This document shows, one piece after another, positions 28,375 to 37,638 of a stretch of DNA of 64,000 bases. Source of the stretch: Microbacterium salitolerans (lineage in GTDB: Bacteria > Actinomycetota > Actinomycetes > Actinomycetales > Microbacteriaceae). The notes beneath the pieces are model-generated. The model was not told where the DNA came from, did not search any database, and worked only from the letters and a program-made list of their open reading frames with translations. The translations under genes were made by a program, and so were the position numbers. How positions within the stretch are numbered: position 1 is the first letter of the stretch; each line of letters starts with the position of its first letter. The stretch is taken from NCBI RefSeq assembly GCF_019720895.1, contig NZ_JAHKSH010000002.1, forward strand, positions 310,001 to 374,000, written 5' to 3'.

Positions 28375-29601
28375 ATGACGGTCTTGATGGACGCACCGCC
28401 GGTGCCGCATCCGATCGCACGGCGTGCGGGCGCACCACGTGTCGCCCTCTACTCGCATGATGCGCTTGGGCTCGGACACATCCGTCGCAATCTCGCGATC
28501 GCGCACGCGCTGTCAGCCTCGGACATGTGCCCGGACATCCTGCTGCTCACCAGCGCGGCGGGCGCCGTGTCCGGAAACCACCCGGAGCGCTGCGACATCG
28601 TCGCGCTCCCCGCGATGGCCAAGGGCGCCGACGGCACCTATGGCGCCCGTCATCTCACGCTGGCGCACGATCACCTCTTCAGCCTGCGGGAGAGCATCCT
28701 GCTCGCGGCCCTCGACGAGTTCCGCCCGGACGTGCTCATCGTCGACAAGCACGCGCGCGGTCTGGGCGGCGAGCTCGAGCCGGCGCTCGACCTGCTCGCG
28801 GCGCGCGGCACGCGGATCGTGCTCGGGGTGCGCGACGTCCTCGACGACGCCGAGACGACGAGGACCGAGTGGAACGCGGACCGTACGTCCGAGGTGCTCC
28901 GCCGCTGGTACAGCGATGTGTGGGTCTACGGCGACCGCAAGCTGCACGATCCGCTGGCGGGACTCCACCTCCCCGACCGGATCCTCGTCGACGTGGCGTA
29001 CACGGGGTACCTCGCGAATGGCCGCGCGGTCGATGTGCCTGCCGCGTCCGGGGCACCCTACGTTCTCGCGATGGTCGGCGGCGGCGCGGACGGTGTCGAC
29101 GTCGCGCACAGCTTCGCTCTCGCCGACATCCCGCAGGGCCACCGCGGGATCCTCGTGACCGGGCCGCAGATGCCCGCATCGGCGCGCCAGATGATCGAGC
29201 GGATCGTCGACGGTCGCGATGACATGGTCGTCGCGACCTACGTCGAGGATGCGGCGGCGCTCATCGCGGGGGCCGCGGCGATCATCGGGATGGGCGGCTA
29301 CAACACCGTGTGCGAGGCGCTGGCGGCGCGGACGCCGATGCTCGTCGTGCCGCGCGTGCACCCGCGGCGCGAGCAGATGGTGCGTGCGGAGGCGATGCGC
29401 GATCGCGGCCTCGTCGACGTGCTCGACCCGGCCGCGATGACGCCGGCGGCGATGGGCGACTGGCTCGACGGCAACGTCACCGGATCGTGCCTTCCCGCGT
29501 GCACGGACGCGATCGACCTCGATGGCCTCACCCGCGTCCTCGCCCTGTTCGAATCCCTGATCCCCGCGCGCCGCGGAGAGGAGCAGATCCATGCATGCTG
29601 A
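28375..29601 (+). CDS. Predicted glycosyltransferase (MurG/UGT-like GT-B fold)
   Basis: The 408-residue product starts with RVALYSHDALGLGHIRRNLA, the histidine/glycine motif of MurG-like nucleotide-sugar transferases, and has a C-terminal donor-binding half with GPQMPASARQMIERI and IIGMGGYNTVCEALAARTPMLVVPR (Gly-rich loop, then the Glu/Pro of the sugar-nucleotide site). It resembles the group described as predicted glycosyltransferase COG4671; the product is unknown. No membrane segments. GGGAGG precedes ATG 28375, partly inside a CCGAAC/GTTCGG hairpin (28346-28366). First gene of a five-gene operon; it overlaps the next by 11 nt. Confidence 0.78.
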   Translation: MTVLMDAPPVPHPIARRAGAPRVALYSHDALGLGHIRRNLAIAHALSASDMCPDILLLTSAAGAVSGNHPERCDIVALPAMAKGADGTYGARHLTLAHDHLFSLRESILLAALDEFRPDVLIVDKHARGLGGELEPALDLLAARGTRIVLGVRDVLDDAETTRTEWNADRTSEVLRRWYSDVWVYGDRKLHDPLAGLHLPDRILVDVAYTGYLANGRAVDVPAASGAPYVLAMVGGGADGVDVAHSFALADIPQGHRGILVTGPQMPASARQMIERIVDGRDDMVVATYVEDAAALIAGAAAIIGMGGYNTVCEALAARTPMLVVPRVHPRREQMVRAEAMRDRGLVDVLDPAAMTPAAMGDWLDGNVTGSCLPACTDAIDLDGLTRVLALFESLIPARRGEEQIHAC

Positions 29602-30823
29602 GCAGAAGGTTCGCATCGGCTACGTCCTGAAGATGTACCCGCGGTTCTCCGAGACGTTCATCGTCACCGAGATCCTCGCGCGGGAGGCGCGCGGCGCAGA
29701 CCTCCGTATCTACTCGATGCGCCCACCGGCCGACCCGCGCTTCCATGGGGCGCTCGGCCGCGTGCAGGCGCCGGTGTCGTATCTCTCGCGTCCGCGCACG
29801 GCCGAGTCGCTCTGGGAGATCCTCCGCGGCGCCGAACGGCTGCCCGGGTTCGTCGCCGCCCTCCCGGAGCTGCTCACGGCGGAGGCGAGCGACGCCGCCC
29901 AGGCGGTCGACGTCGCCGGGCGCGCCCTCGACGACGGGATCACGCATCTGCATGCGCACTTCGCGAGCATGGCGACGACGATCGCCCGTCTCGCCTCGCT
30001 GCTCACGGGGATCCCGTACTCGTTCACGGCCCACGCGAAGGATCTGTTCCACGAGTCCGTGGATCCGCTCGACGTGGACCGGAAGGTGCGCGACGCGCAC
30101 CACGTCGTGACCGTGTCCGACTTCAATGTGCGCCATCTCGCGCAGACGGCGCCGTCGGCCGCGTCGACGCCGGTCGTGCGCGTCTACAACGGCATCGACA
30201 CGGAGGCCTTTCCGTTCCGCACGCGGGCGGCTGTCGCGGGCGCACCCGAGGTCATCGCGGTCGGCCGACTCGTCGAGAAGAAGGGCTTCCGGTACCTCGT
30301 GGAGGCGGTCGCGCATCTGCGCCGGGGCGGTCGCGATGTGAGCTGCCGCATCGTCGGGGGAGGAGCGCTCGAGGGCGAGCTCTCGGAGCTCGCGCGCCGC
30401 CTCGGGGTCGCGGATCTCGTCACGCTCGCCGGCCCGATGCCACAAGAGGACATCCGGAACGAAGTCGCGGCGGCGCGCGTCTTCGCCGCGCCCTGCGTCG
30501 TCGGATCCGACGGCAACGCCGACGGTCTGCCGACCGTCCTGCTCGAGACGATGGCGCTCGGCACGCCGTGCATCTCGACCGACGTGACGGGGATCGTCGA
30601 GGCCGTCAGGAGCGGTGAGACGGGCCTGCGCGTCGAGCAGCACGATGCGCCCGGCCTCGCCGCCGCGATCGCGAGCCTCCTCGACGACCCCGCACGGGGT
30701 GAACGACTGGCGGCCGCCGCACGGGCGCTGGTCGAGCGGGAGTTCGCGAGCACGCGCCAGGCGCAGCAGCTCGAGGAGCTGGTGCAGGCGCCGGCGGAGC
30801 GCGAGCTGGCGGAGGTGGCCTGA
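29591..30823 (+). CDS. Glycosyltransferase family 4-like
   Basis: The 410-residue GT-B protein begins IGYVLKMYPRFSETFIVTEI, the start typical of colanic-acid/WcaL-like GT4 enzymes. It has HLHAHFAS in the acceptor half, VYNGIDTEAF at the domain joint, the donor site KKGFRYLVEAV, and the E-x7-E region (GLPTVLLETMALGTPCISTDV). Retaining transfer of a sugar from a nucleotide donor is expected. Overlaps the upstream gene by 11 nt and the next by 1 nt (TGATG). Confidence 0.85.
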   Translation: MHAEQKVRIGYVLKMYPRFSETFIVTEILAREARGADLRIYSMRPPADPRFHGALGRVQAPVSYLSRPRTAESLWEILRGAERLPGFVAALPELLTAEASDAAQAVDVAGRALDDGITHLHAHFASMATTIARLASLLTGIPYSFTAHAKDLFHESVDPLDVDRKVRDAHHVVTVSDFNVRHLAQTAPSAASTPVVRVYNGIDTEAFPFRTRAAVAGAPEVIAVGRLVEKKGFRYLVEAVAHLRRGGRDVSCRIVGGGALEGELSELARRLGVADLVTLAGPMPQEDIRNEVAAARVFAAPCVVGSDGNADGLPTVLLETMALGTPCISTDVTGIVEAVRSGETGLRVEQHDAPGLAAAIASLLDDPARGERLAAAARALVEREFASTRQAQQLEELVQAPAERELAEVA

Positions 30824-32025
30824 TGCGCATCGCCTACGTCTGCGCCGATCCCGGGATCCCCGTCTTCGGCACGAAGGGCGCGTCCGTCCACGTACAGGAG
30901 GTGGTCGGCGTCCTGCTCGCGTCGGGCCACGACGTCGACCTGTTCTGCCGCCGTACGGGCGGGGCGCCGTCCGGCGCGCTGGCCGACGGACGCGAGAGCG
31001 GTCGCCTGCGGGTGCACGTCGCGGAGCGGATCAGCGGCTCAGACGCGGGAGACCGCGAGGTCCGGCTGATGTCGGGCGACGTCGAGATGGCCGCGCGCAT
31101 CGCCGACGTGCACGCCGAGCGCTCGTTCGACGCCGTGTACGAGCGCTACGCGCTGTTCAGCACGGCGGGCACGCGGGTTGCAGCGGCGCATGCGCTGCCG
31201 TCGATTCTCGAGGTCAACGCACCGCTTCCGCTCGAGCAGGCCGCGCACCGCGCGCTCGTCCACGCCGATGAGGCGGACGCCGTGGCCCGCGAGGCGATCG
31301 CCGGCGCGACGACCGTCGTGTGCGTGTCCGAGGGGGTCGCACGCTGGGCGCGCACGCAGGCGCCCGGTCGGGAGATCCTCGTCGAGCCCAACGGGGTGAA
31401 CGCGGACCGCTTCACCCCGCGCGCCGAGGGCGACTCCGTCCCGGGCACGCCGTTCACGATCGGGTTCGTCGGCACGCTCAAGCCCTGGCACGGCACCGAC
31501 ACCCTCATCGATGCGTTCGCCCTGCTCGGCGTCGGCCCCGAAGTCGCGCGCCTCCTGATCGTGGGGGACGGGCCGGAGCGCCAGAGCCTCGAGGAGCGCG
31601 CGACACGACTCGGCGTCGCGGACGGCGTCGAGTTCGTCGGCGCAGTGGATCCCTCGACCGTCCCTGGCAGGCTGGCGGCGTGCGACGTCGGGACCGCGCC
31701 GTACCCCGCCGAGGGCGACGCCTACTTCTCGCCGCTCAAGGTCATCGAGTACATGGCGGCGGGCGTCGCCGTCGTCGCGTCACGCGTCGGTCAGCTGCCG
31801 GAGCTCGTCGACGACGGTCGCACGGGCATCCTCGTCCCGGGGTCCGACGCGGCGGCTCTCGCGGCGGCGATCCGCGCTCTCGCGGGCGACCCGGCGCGCT
31901 GTCGCGAGATGGGCCGTGCCGCACGGTCGGTCGTGGAGGAGCAGCGCACGTGGCGCGATGTCGTCCGCCGCACATTCGCCGGGGCCGGCCTCGTCCTCGA
32001 CACCTCGGCAGGAGCGACACGATGA
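30823..32025 (+). CDS. Glycosyltransferase family 4
   Basis: The 400-residue GT-B protein has the start MRIAYVCADPGIPVFGTKGASVH (a G-x-K-G-A-S loop for the acceptor half), VEPNGVNADRFTP at the domain joint, the donor domain IGFVGTLKPWHGTDTLIDAFALL and the catalytic-type SPLKVIEYMAAGVAVVASRVG (E-x7-E equivalent). Donor and acceptor are unknown. It is distinct from the preceding GT4, so the operon could add at least two or three different sugars. Its stop overlaps the ABC transporter start as ATGA. Confidence 0.87.
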   Translation: MRIAYVCADPGIPVFGTKGASVHVQEVVGVLLASGHDVDLFCRRTGGAPSGALADGRESGRLRVHVAERISGSDAGDREVRLMSGDVEMAARIADVHAERSFDAVYERYALFSTAGTRVAAAHALPSILEVNAPLPLEQAAHRALVHADEADAVAREAIAGATTVVCVSEGVARWARTQAPGREILVEPNGVNADRFTPRAEGDSVPGTPFTIGFVGTLKPWHGTDTLIDAFALLGVGPEVARLLIVGDGPERQSLEERATRLGVADGVEFVGAVDPSTVPGRLAACDVGTAPYPAEGDAYFSPLKVIEYMAAGVAVVASRVGQLPELVDDGRTGILVPGSDAAALAAAIRALAGDPARCREMGRAARSVVEEQRTWRDVVRRTFAGAGLVLDTSAGATR

Positions 32026-33794
32026 GTGCGAAGAGCGGATCCCTCCGGCGCCTCACCCAGTATCTGCGTCCGTATCTGCGGCCGAATCGCCGACTCGTCG
32101 CAGGTGGATTCGTCGCGATGTTCGCGGAGGTGGCATTCCGGATCATCGAGCCGTGGCCGCTCAAATTCGTGATCGATGCGGTGATCGTGCCGGGAGCGGC
32201 GGACAGCCCCGGCATCATCAGCCTCCTGATCGCGTGCGCGTGCGGCGTCATCGCCGCCGCGGGCCTGCGCGCGCTGTCGTCCTATCTGATGACGGTCTGC
32301 TTCGCACTGGCCGGCACGCGCACGATGAACGCCGTGCGCGGGCACGTCTATGCGCATGCGCTGAGACTCTCGCTGCGATTCCACAGCGGCACCCGCTCGG
32401 GTGACCTGATCAATCGCCTCGTGAGCGACGTCGGCAAGCTCCGCGACGTGGCGGTGACGGCGGCGATGCCGCTCATCGGGAACTGCGTCACGCTCGTCGC
32501 GATGTTCACCGTGATGATGATCCTCGACTGGCGCCTGGGCCTCGTGATCCTCGCCGCCTTCCCGGTCTTCCTGATGTCGTCGCGCATCGCCGCGCGCCGC
32601 ATCACCACGGCGGCGCGCGTGCAGCGTGCGCGCGAGGGCGATCTCGCCGGTGCGGCGGGCGAGACGTTCGGCGCCATGAAGGTCGTGCAGGCGTACACGC
32701 TCGAGTCGAGCCTCGAGAGGCAGTTCGCCGAGTCGAACGAGCGCGAGCTCACGGAGGGCGTGCGCGCGACGAAGCTGGCGGCGGGTCTCGAGCGCTCGAC
32801 CGACGTCCTCGTCGGCATCGCGACGGGCGCCGTGCTGCTCGTCGGCGGCATGAGCGTTCTCAACGGTCATCTCACCCCGGGCGAGCTCGTCGTGTTCGTG
32901 CAGTACCTCAAGGGCGCCTTCAAGCCGATGCGAGACCTCGCGAAGTACACGGGCCGCATCGCGAAGGCCGCCGCGTCGGGCGAGCGGATCCTGGCCCTCG
33001 TCGATGAGGATCCCGACATCCGCGATCGCGAGGGGGCGCACGACCTCGCCCGGCCCGACGGCCGGGTGCGCTTCCGCGGCGTGTCGGCGTCGTACGACGA
33101 CGAGACGCCGTCGCTGACGGACATCGACCTCGAGGTGGACGAGGGGGAGCGCATCGCGCTGGTGGGCCATTCGGGTTCGGGGAAGTCGACGCTCGCGAGC
33201 CTGCTCCTGCGCCTGCAGGATCCGCAGTCCGGATCGGTCGAGATCGACGGCCGGGACCTGCGCGACTGCACGCTCGACTCGGTGAGGTCGGCCACGTCGA
33301 TCGTGCTGCAGGAGTCGGTGCTGTTCGCGGGCACGATCCGCGAGAACATCCGCATGGGGCGTCCCGCGGCCACCGACGAGCACGTCGACTGGGCCGCGGA
33401 GGTGGCCAACGTGGCGGAGTTCACGGCTCATCTGCCCGACGGCCTCGACACGGTCGTTGGCGAACGCGGCGACACGCTCTCCGGCGGGCAACGGCAGCGC
33501 ATCGCGATCGCTCGGGCGATCCTGCGCGACGCGCGCATCATCATCCTCGACGAGGCGACGACGGGCTTGGATGCGACGAGCGGCCAGGCCGTCCGCGACG
33601 CGATCGCGCGCCTCACGACGGGGCGCACGACGTTCGTGGTGACGCACGACATCGACGACGCCATCGCGTGCGATCGCGTGGTCGTCCTCGATCGCGGCCG
33701 CATCGTCGAGCAGGGGGCGCCGACCGAGCTGCTGAAGCTCCCCGGCAGCCGACTGTCGATCCTCAACGGCGCGAAGGAGTCGCTCGGTGCCTGA
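32022..33794 (+). CDS. ABC exporter (fused membrane and ATPase domains)
   Basis: A 590-residue half-transporter of the MsbA/multidrug type. The membrane domain has six hydrophobic segments in about residues 1-320. The ATPase has Walker A GHSGSGKSTLASL (about 385), the Q-loop, signature LSGGQRQRIAIARAIL, Walker B ARIIILDEATTGLD and the switch His in VVTHDID. It would work as a homodimer exporting a lipid-linked or hydrophobic compound, probably the product of the adjacent glycosyltransferases. The last 8 nt overlap the next gene. Confidence 0.9.
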   Translation: MSAKSGSLRRLTQYLRPYLRPNRRLVAGGFVAMFAEVAFRIIEPWPLKFVIDAVIVPGAADSPGIISLLIACACGVIAAAGLRALSSYLMTVCFALAGTRTMNAVRGHVYAHALRLSLRFHSGTRSGDLINRLVSDVGKLRDVAVTAAMPLIGNCVTLVAMFTVMMILDWRLGLVILAAFPVFLMSSRIAARRITTAARVQRAREGDLAGAAGETFGAMKVVQAYTLESSLERQFAESNERELTEGVRATKLAAGLERSTDVLVGIATGAVLLVGGMSVLNGHLTPGELVVFVQYLKGAFKPMRDLAKYTGRIAKAAASGERILALVDEDPDIRDREGAHDLARPDGRVRFRGVSASYDDETPSLTDIDLEVDEGERIALVGHSGSGKSTLASLLLRLQDPQSGSVEIDGRDLRDCTLDSVRSATSIVLQESVLFAGTIRENIRMGRPAATDEHVDWAAEVANVAEFTAHLPDGLDTVVGERGDTLSGGQRQRIAIARAILRDARIIILDEATTGLDATSGQAVRDAIARLTTGRTTFVVTHDIDDAIACDRVVVLDRGRIVEQGAPTELLKLPGSRLSILNGAKESLGA

Positions 33795-35817
33795 CCTCGA
33801 CGACCAGCGGATCCTCGACGCGGACCCGTCACTCGCGTCCCTGGGCGATGTTCTGTCGGGAGCCGCCCTCGCGCGCCGGCTCGGGGTGCCGGCCGTGCGC
33901 GTCGCCTACGTGCGCTACAAGCCGGGCGTGTCGGCGGAGGCGGGTGTCGAGATCTGTCGCGCGGACGGGCGGATCGTGTGGGCCCGGTCGGTCGCGCACG
34001 TCGCGCCCGGGGAGCGCAAGCTGGCCAGAGCGGCGCGTCACGCCGACGAGCGCGACGCCGTGCTCGTGTACGACGAGGAGCGTGCGTGGGGGGTGTTCGC
34101 CGATGTCGCGGACCCCGCGCTTCCCGGCATCGCGAGCGCCCGCGCCGATCATCCGCACGCGAGCGTCCTCGTCTACAAGCCGGGGCGCCGCTGGGTCGCC
34201 CGCTGCGATGCGTGCGGCACGATCATCAAGGTGCATGCTCCGGCCGCGGGCGAGCGGGCCGCGACCGCGCACGCCCTCGCGGGAGCGCACCTGCCCACGG
34301 CCGCAGTGACGCGCGAGGATCTCGCGCGAGGCATCATCGAGACGCGGCTCCTGCCGGGCGGCGCACCGGAGCCGGGCGACCGAGACGCGATCGACGCAGC
34401 GGGCCGGGCGCTGGCGCACCTGCACGCGGCCCAGGCCGAGATCAGCCCGCAGGATCTCGCGGGATGGCGTGCGGACCGCGAGGCCGAGATCGCGGGTGCT
34501 CTCGACGCGATCGCGCACGTCGCGCCGCGCGAGATCGCGGCGGCGCAGCGCATCGCGCGCGCGGTCCGACGCATCGTGGGTGCACGCGACGCCCTTGCGA
34601 TCGTGCACGGCGATTTCTCCATCGACCAGCTCATCGCGGACGGCGCGGACCTCCACGTGATCGATCTCGACCGTGCGCGCATCGGCGACCCGCTCGCGGA
34701 TCTCGCGTGCTGGGCGGGCGACGAGATCGCCCGCGGCGCCGACGTTCCCTCGCCGCCGCTCGTCGAGGCGTACCTGCGAGCGGGCGGATCCGTCGATCAC
34801 GATGACCTGCGCATTCTCACGGCCGGGGCCCTGCTGCAGCGCGCCGTCGAGCCGTTCCGCGCCCGGCGCAGCGGCTGGGAGGCGGAGATCTCGCGCCGTC
34901 TCGCGGTCGCCGTTCGCCTCGCGATGCCGTCCGACGAGGCGCTGCCCGGGCTCCGGCCGGCCCTGGCGCTTCCCGGGGCCGAGCTGGTCGTGCACCGGCC
35001 GGGGCGTCGCGCCGTCGTGCGCAGCGTCGAGGCGGGGAAGACGCGCTTCGTCAAGGTCGTGCGCCCGTCGCGCGCGGACCGCGTGCTCGACCGCGCCCGT
35101 CGGGTCGAGCACCTGCGCGCGGTGCGCACGCCCCAGATCCTGTGGTCCTCCGCACACCGGGGGCTCATCGCGCTGACGAGCGTGGGCGAGCGGACGCTCC
35201 TCGAGCTCGGCGGCGATCCCGGCGCGCCCGACGCCGACATCGCGGCCGCCTGGACCACGGCGGGGCGAGCCATCGGCGAGCTGCAGCAGCTGCCGACCGA
35301 GGCTCTGCCGATGCACGGCGTCGCCGAGGAGCTCGCAGCGACGCGGCGTCAGCTCGCCCGCGCCGAGCGTGTGCTCCCCGCGGACGTGGTCACCCGCGCC
35401 GTCGACGCCGTCACGCGCGATCTCGAGGGTGCCCCTGCCACGGATCCGGTGGTCCTGCACCGCGATCTGCACGACAAGCAGCTTCTCGTGGCGGCGGAGC
35501 GTCCCGCGTCGCAGCTCGGCCTCATCGACGTCGACACGCTTGCGGCAGGGGAAGGGGCGGTCGACGTCGCGAACCTCCTCGTGCACGTCGAGCTGCGGGA
35601 GCTCCAGGGGCTGCTGACGCCGCGCCGGGCGGCGCTCGCGCGCGAGGCGCTCGAGACGAGCGTCGTGCGCGAGCTCCCCGATGCCGTGCGCGCACGGATC
35701 CCGGCATACGCGCGCGCGACGCGCCTGCGTCTTGCCGGTGTGTACGGAGCCAGGCCGGGCGCAGAGGAGATCTCGCGGGTCCTCCTCGGCCGCGCGCTCG
35801 AGGAGGATCCGGACTGA
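33787..35817 (+). CDS. Protein with two tandem APH/choline-kinase-like phosphotransferase domains
   Basis: A 676-residue soluble protein. The first kinase-like domain (about 1-370) has ATP-lysine candidates around IIKVHAPAAGERAA and the catalytic pair HGDFSIDQ (about 276) plus VIDLDRARIGDPLAD. The second (about 395-676) has RFVKVVRPSRADRV, then HRDLHDKQ (about 558) and LIDVDTLAAGEGAVD. In both loops the usual HxDxxxxN ends in Gln instead of Asn, and both keep the metal-binding Asp of the following ID-x-D. This implies two active or one active plus one regulatory kinase site acting on a sugar or alcohol. Last gene of the glycosyltransferase-exporter operon, started by GTG overlapping the exporter stop by 8 nt. 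Confidence 0.8.
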   Translation: MPDLDDQRILDADPSLASLGDVLSGAALARRLGVPAVRVAYVRYKPGVSAEAGVEICRADGRIVWARSVAHVAPGERKLARAARHADERDAVLVYDEERAWGVFADVADPALPGIASARADHPHASVLVYKPGRRWVARCDACGTIIKVHAPAAGERAATAHALAGAHLPTAAVTREDLARGIIETRLLPGGAPEPGDRDAIDAAGRALAHLHAAQAEISPQDLAGWRADREAEIAGALDAIAHVAPREIAAAQRIARAVRRIVGARDALAIVHGDFSIDQLIADGADLHVIDLDRARIGDPLADLACWAGDEIARGADVPSPPLVEAYLRAGGSVDHDDLRILTAGALLQRAVEPFRARRSGWEAEISRRLAVAVRLAMPSDEALPGLRPALALPGAELVVHRPGRRAVVRSVEAGKTRFVKVVRPSRADRVLDRARRVEHLRAVRTPQILWSSAHRGLIALTSVGERTLLELGGDPGAPDADIAAAWTTAGRAIGELQQLPTEALPMHGVAEELAATRRQLARAERVLPADVVTRAVDAVTRDLEGAPATDPVVLHRDLHDKQLLVAAERPASQLGLIDVDTLAAGEGAVDVANLLVHVELRELQGLLTPRRAALAREALETSVVRELPDAVRARIPAYARATRLRLAGVYGARPGAEEISRVLLGRALEEDPD

Positions 35818-35845
35818 CGCAGCGGGGGCCGGCCGGGCTGGCCCG

Positions 35846-35851
35846 TAGGAT
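35846..35851 (+). promoter_or_regulatory. Leaderless -10 for the acyl-CoA ligase gene
   Basis: TAGGAT, then 6 nt, then the GTG at 35858. It gives the ligase its own promoter although it lies only 40 nt after the kinase gene. Confidence 0.6.
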
Positions 35852-35857
35852 TGCCAG

Positions 35858-37552
35858 GTGACCACTGCGTTCGACCCGCCGCGTCCCTGGGTGAGCTCCT
35901 ACGCTCCGGGCGTCCCCGCCGATCTCGAGCCGGTCACGGGATCCCTCATGGATCTCGTCGCCGACTCGGCCGCCGACCACCCGCACGCCCCGGCGCTCGA
36001 GTTCTTCAGCCGCGAGACCACGTATGCGGAGCTCGCGGACGCCATCGAGCGCGCCGCGAACGGTCTGCGCCGGCTCGGCGTGCGGAAGGGCGACCCCGTC
36101 GCCCTCATCCTGCCGAACTGCTCGCAGCACATCGTCGCGTTCTACGCGGTGCTGCGTCTCGGCGCGATCGTCGTCGAGCACAACCCGCTCTACACGCCGC
36201 GCGAGCTGCGCAAGCAGTTCGAGGATCACGGCGCCCGGCACGCGATCGTGTGGAACAACGTCGTCCGGTCGGTGCAGGAGTTCCCCGTCGACCTCGCGCT
36301 CGACACCGTGGTCTCGGTCGACGTGACCAAGGGCATGCCCCGCGCCATGCAGTTCGCGTTGAAGCTGCCGATCCCGAAGGTGCGGACGCTCCGCACGCAG
36401 CTCACGACCCGCGTGCACGGCACGGTGTCGTGGGAGGAGGTCGTCGGGTCCGACCCCGTCGGTGCGGACGTCGCCCGTCCGACGACCGACGACATCGCGG
36501 TGATCCAGTACACTTCCGGCACCACGGGCGATCCCAAGGGCGCCTCGCTCACGCATCGGAACCTCCTGGCGAACGCGGCGCAGGCACGCGCATGGACGCC
36601 GACCGTGTCGCGGGGAGAGGGGACTGTCGTGTACGCGGTCCTGCCCATGTTCCACGCCTATGGGCTGACCCTGTGCCTCACGTTCGCGATGTCGCAGGCG
36701 GCCCGCCTCGTGCTGTTTCCCAAGTTCGACCCCGACATGGTGCTGAACGTCACGAAGAAGCACCCCGCAACCGTCCTTCCCGCCGTTCCGCCGATTGCGG
36801 AGCGGCTGCTGAAGCGCGCACGCGAGAAGGGCGTCTCGCTCGAAGGCACGCAGATCGGCGTCTCGGGGGCCATGGCGCTCGACGAGAAGCTCGTGACCCC
36901 GTGGGAGGCGGAGACGAAGGGCATGCTCGTCGAGGGCTACGGCCTCTCGGAGTGCTCGCCCGTCCTCGTCGTCAACCCCGTCGCCGACACGCGCAAGGCC
37001 GGCACGATCGGCCTGCCCCTGCCGGGAACGGAGGTGCGCGTCGTGGACCCCGAGGATCCCGCGGTCGACGTCCCGCAGGGCACGCCCGGGGAGCTGCTCG
37101 TGCGCGGCCCCCAGGTGTTCGGCGGCTACTACGGCAAGCCGGAGGAGACCGAGCGGGTGTTCGTCGACGGCTGGTTCCGCACGGGAGACGTGGTCGAGAT
37201 GGACGAGGACGGGTTCCTGACGGTCGTCGACCGCATCAAGGAGCTCATCATCACCGGCGGGTTCAACGTCGCGCCCACCGAGGTCGAGATCGCGCTGCGC
37301 CAGCACCCCGCGATCGAGGACGCGGCGGTCGTGGGCCTTCCCGGCGACAGCGGCGAGGAGGTCGTCGCCGCCGTCGTCCTCGACGGCGTGCCGGCGTTCG
37401 ACCCCGACGACGTGCGCGACTTCGTGAAGCAGGTGCTGACGCCCTACAAGGCGCCGAGGCGTCTCGTCGTCGTCGAGGAGCTGCCGAAGTCGATGATCGG
37501 CAAGGTCATGCGCCGCCAGGTCAAGGAGCAGCTGCTCGCGTCGGAGGCGTAG
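35858..37552 (+). CDS. Long-chain acyl-CoA ligase (AMP-forming)
   Basis: A 564-residue ANL-superfamily enzyme that activates a fatty acid with ATP and CoA. Visible: the P-loop-like A3 motif YTSGTTGDPKGASLTHRNLL (about 222), A5 GYGLSECSPV (about 363), A7 DGWFRTGDVVEMDEDGF, A8 RIKELIITGGFNVAPTEVE and the A10 lysine in PKSMIGKVMRR. This is the FadD type used in beta-oxidation; chain length and pathway are not evident. Own leaderless promoter; not coupled to its neighbours. Confidence 0.88.
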   Translation: MTTAFDPPRPWVSSYAPGVPADLEPVTGSLMDLVADSAADHPHAPALEFFSRETTYAELADAIERAANGLRRLGVRKGDPVALILPNCSQHIVAFYAVLRLGAIVVEHNPLYTPRELRKQFEDHGARHAIVWNNVVRSVQEFPVDLALDTVVSVDVTKGMPRAMQFALKLPIPKVRTLRTQLTTRVHGTVSWEEVVGSDPVGADVARPTTDDIAVIQYTSGTTGDPKGASLTHRNLLANAAQARAWTPTVSRGEGTVVYAVLPMFHAYGLTLCLTFAMSQAARLVLFPKFDPDMVLNVTKKHPATVLPAVPPIAERLLKRAREKGVSLEGTQIGVSGAMALDEKLVTPWEAETKGMLVEGYGLSECSPVLVVNPVADTRKAGTIGLPLPGTEVRVVDPEDPAVDVPQGTPGELLVRGPQVFGGYYGKPEETERVFVDGWFRTGDVVEMDEDGFLTVVDRIKELIITGGFNVAPTEVEIALRQHPAIEDAAVVGLPGDSGEEVVAAVVLDGVPAFDPDDVRDFVKQVLTPYKAPRRLVVVEELPKSMIGKVMRRQVKEQLLASEA

Positions 37553-37638
37553 GCCTCTGCCTCGTCCACAGGCTGGTTTTCGGAACCTGCCCTGTGGATA
37601 AGCTCGGTCGGCCGGCACGGCTTCGGCACGCTCGGAAG

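Noticed and set aside
28375-35817. Glycosyltransferase operon as a teichoic-acid or Wzx/Wzy polysaccharide cluster
   Set aside because: No Wzx, Wzy, TagF-like, TagGH or phosphosugar-transferase gene is present; the exporter is a fused half-transporter of the MsbA type.
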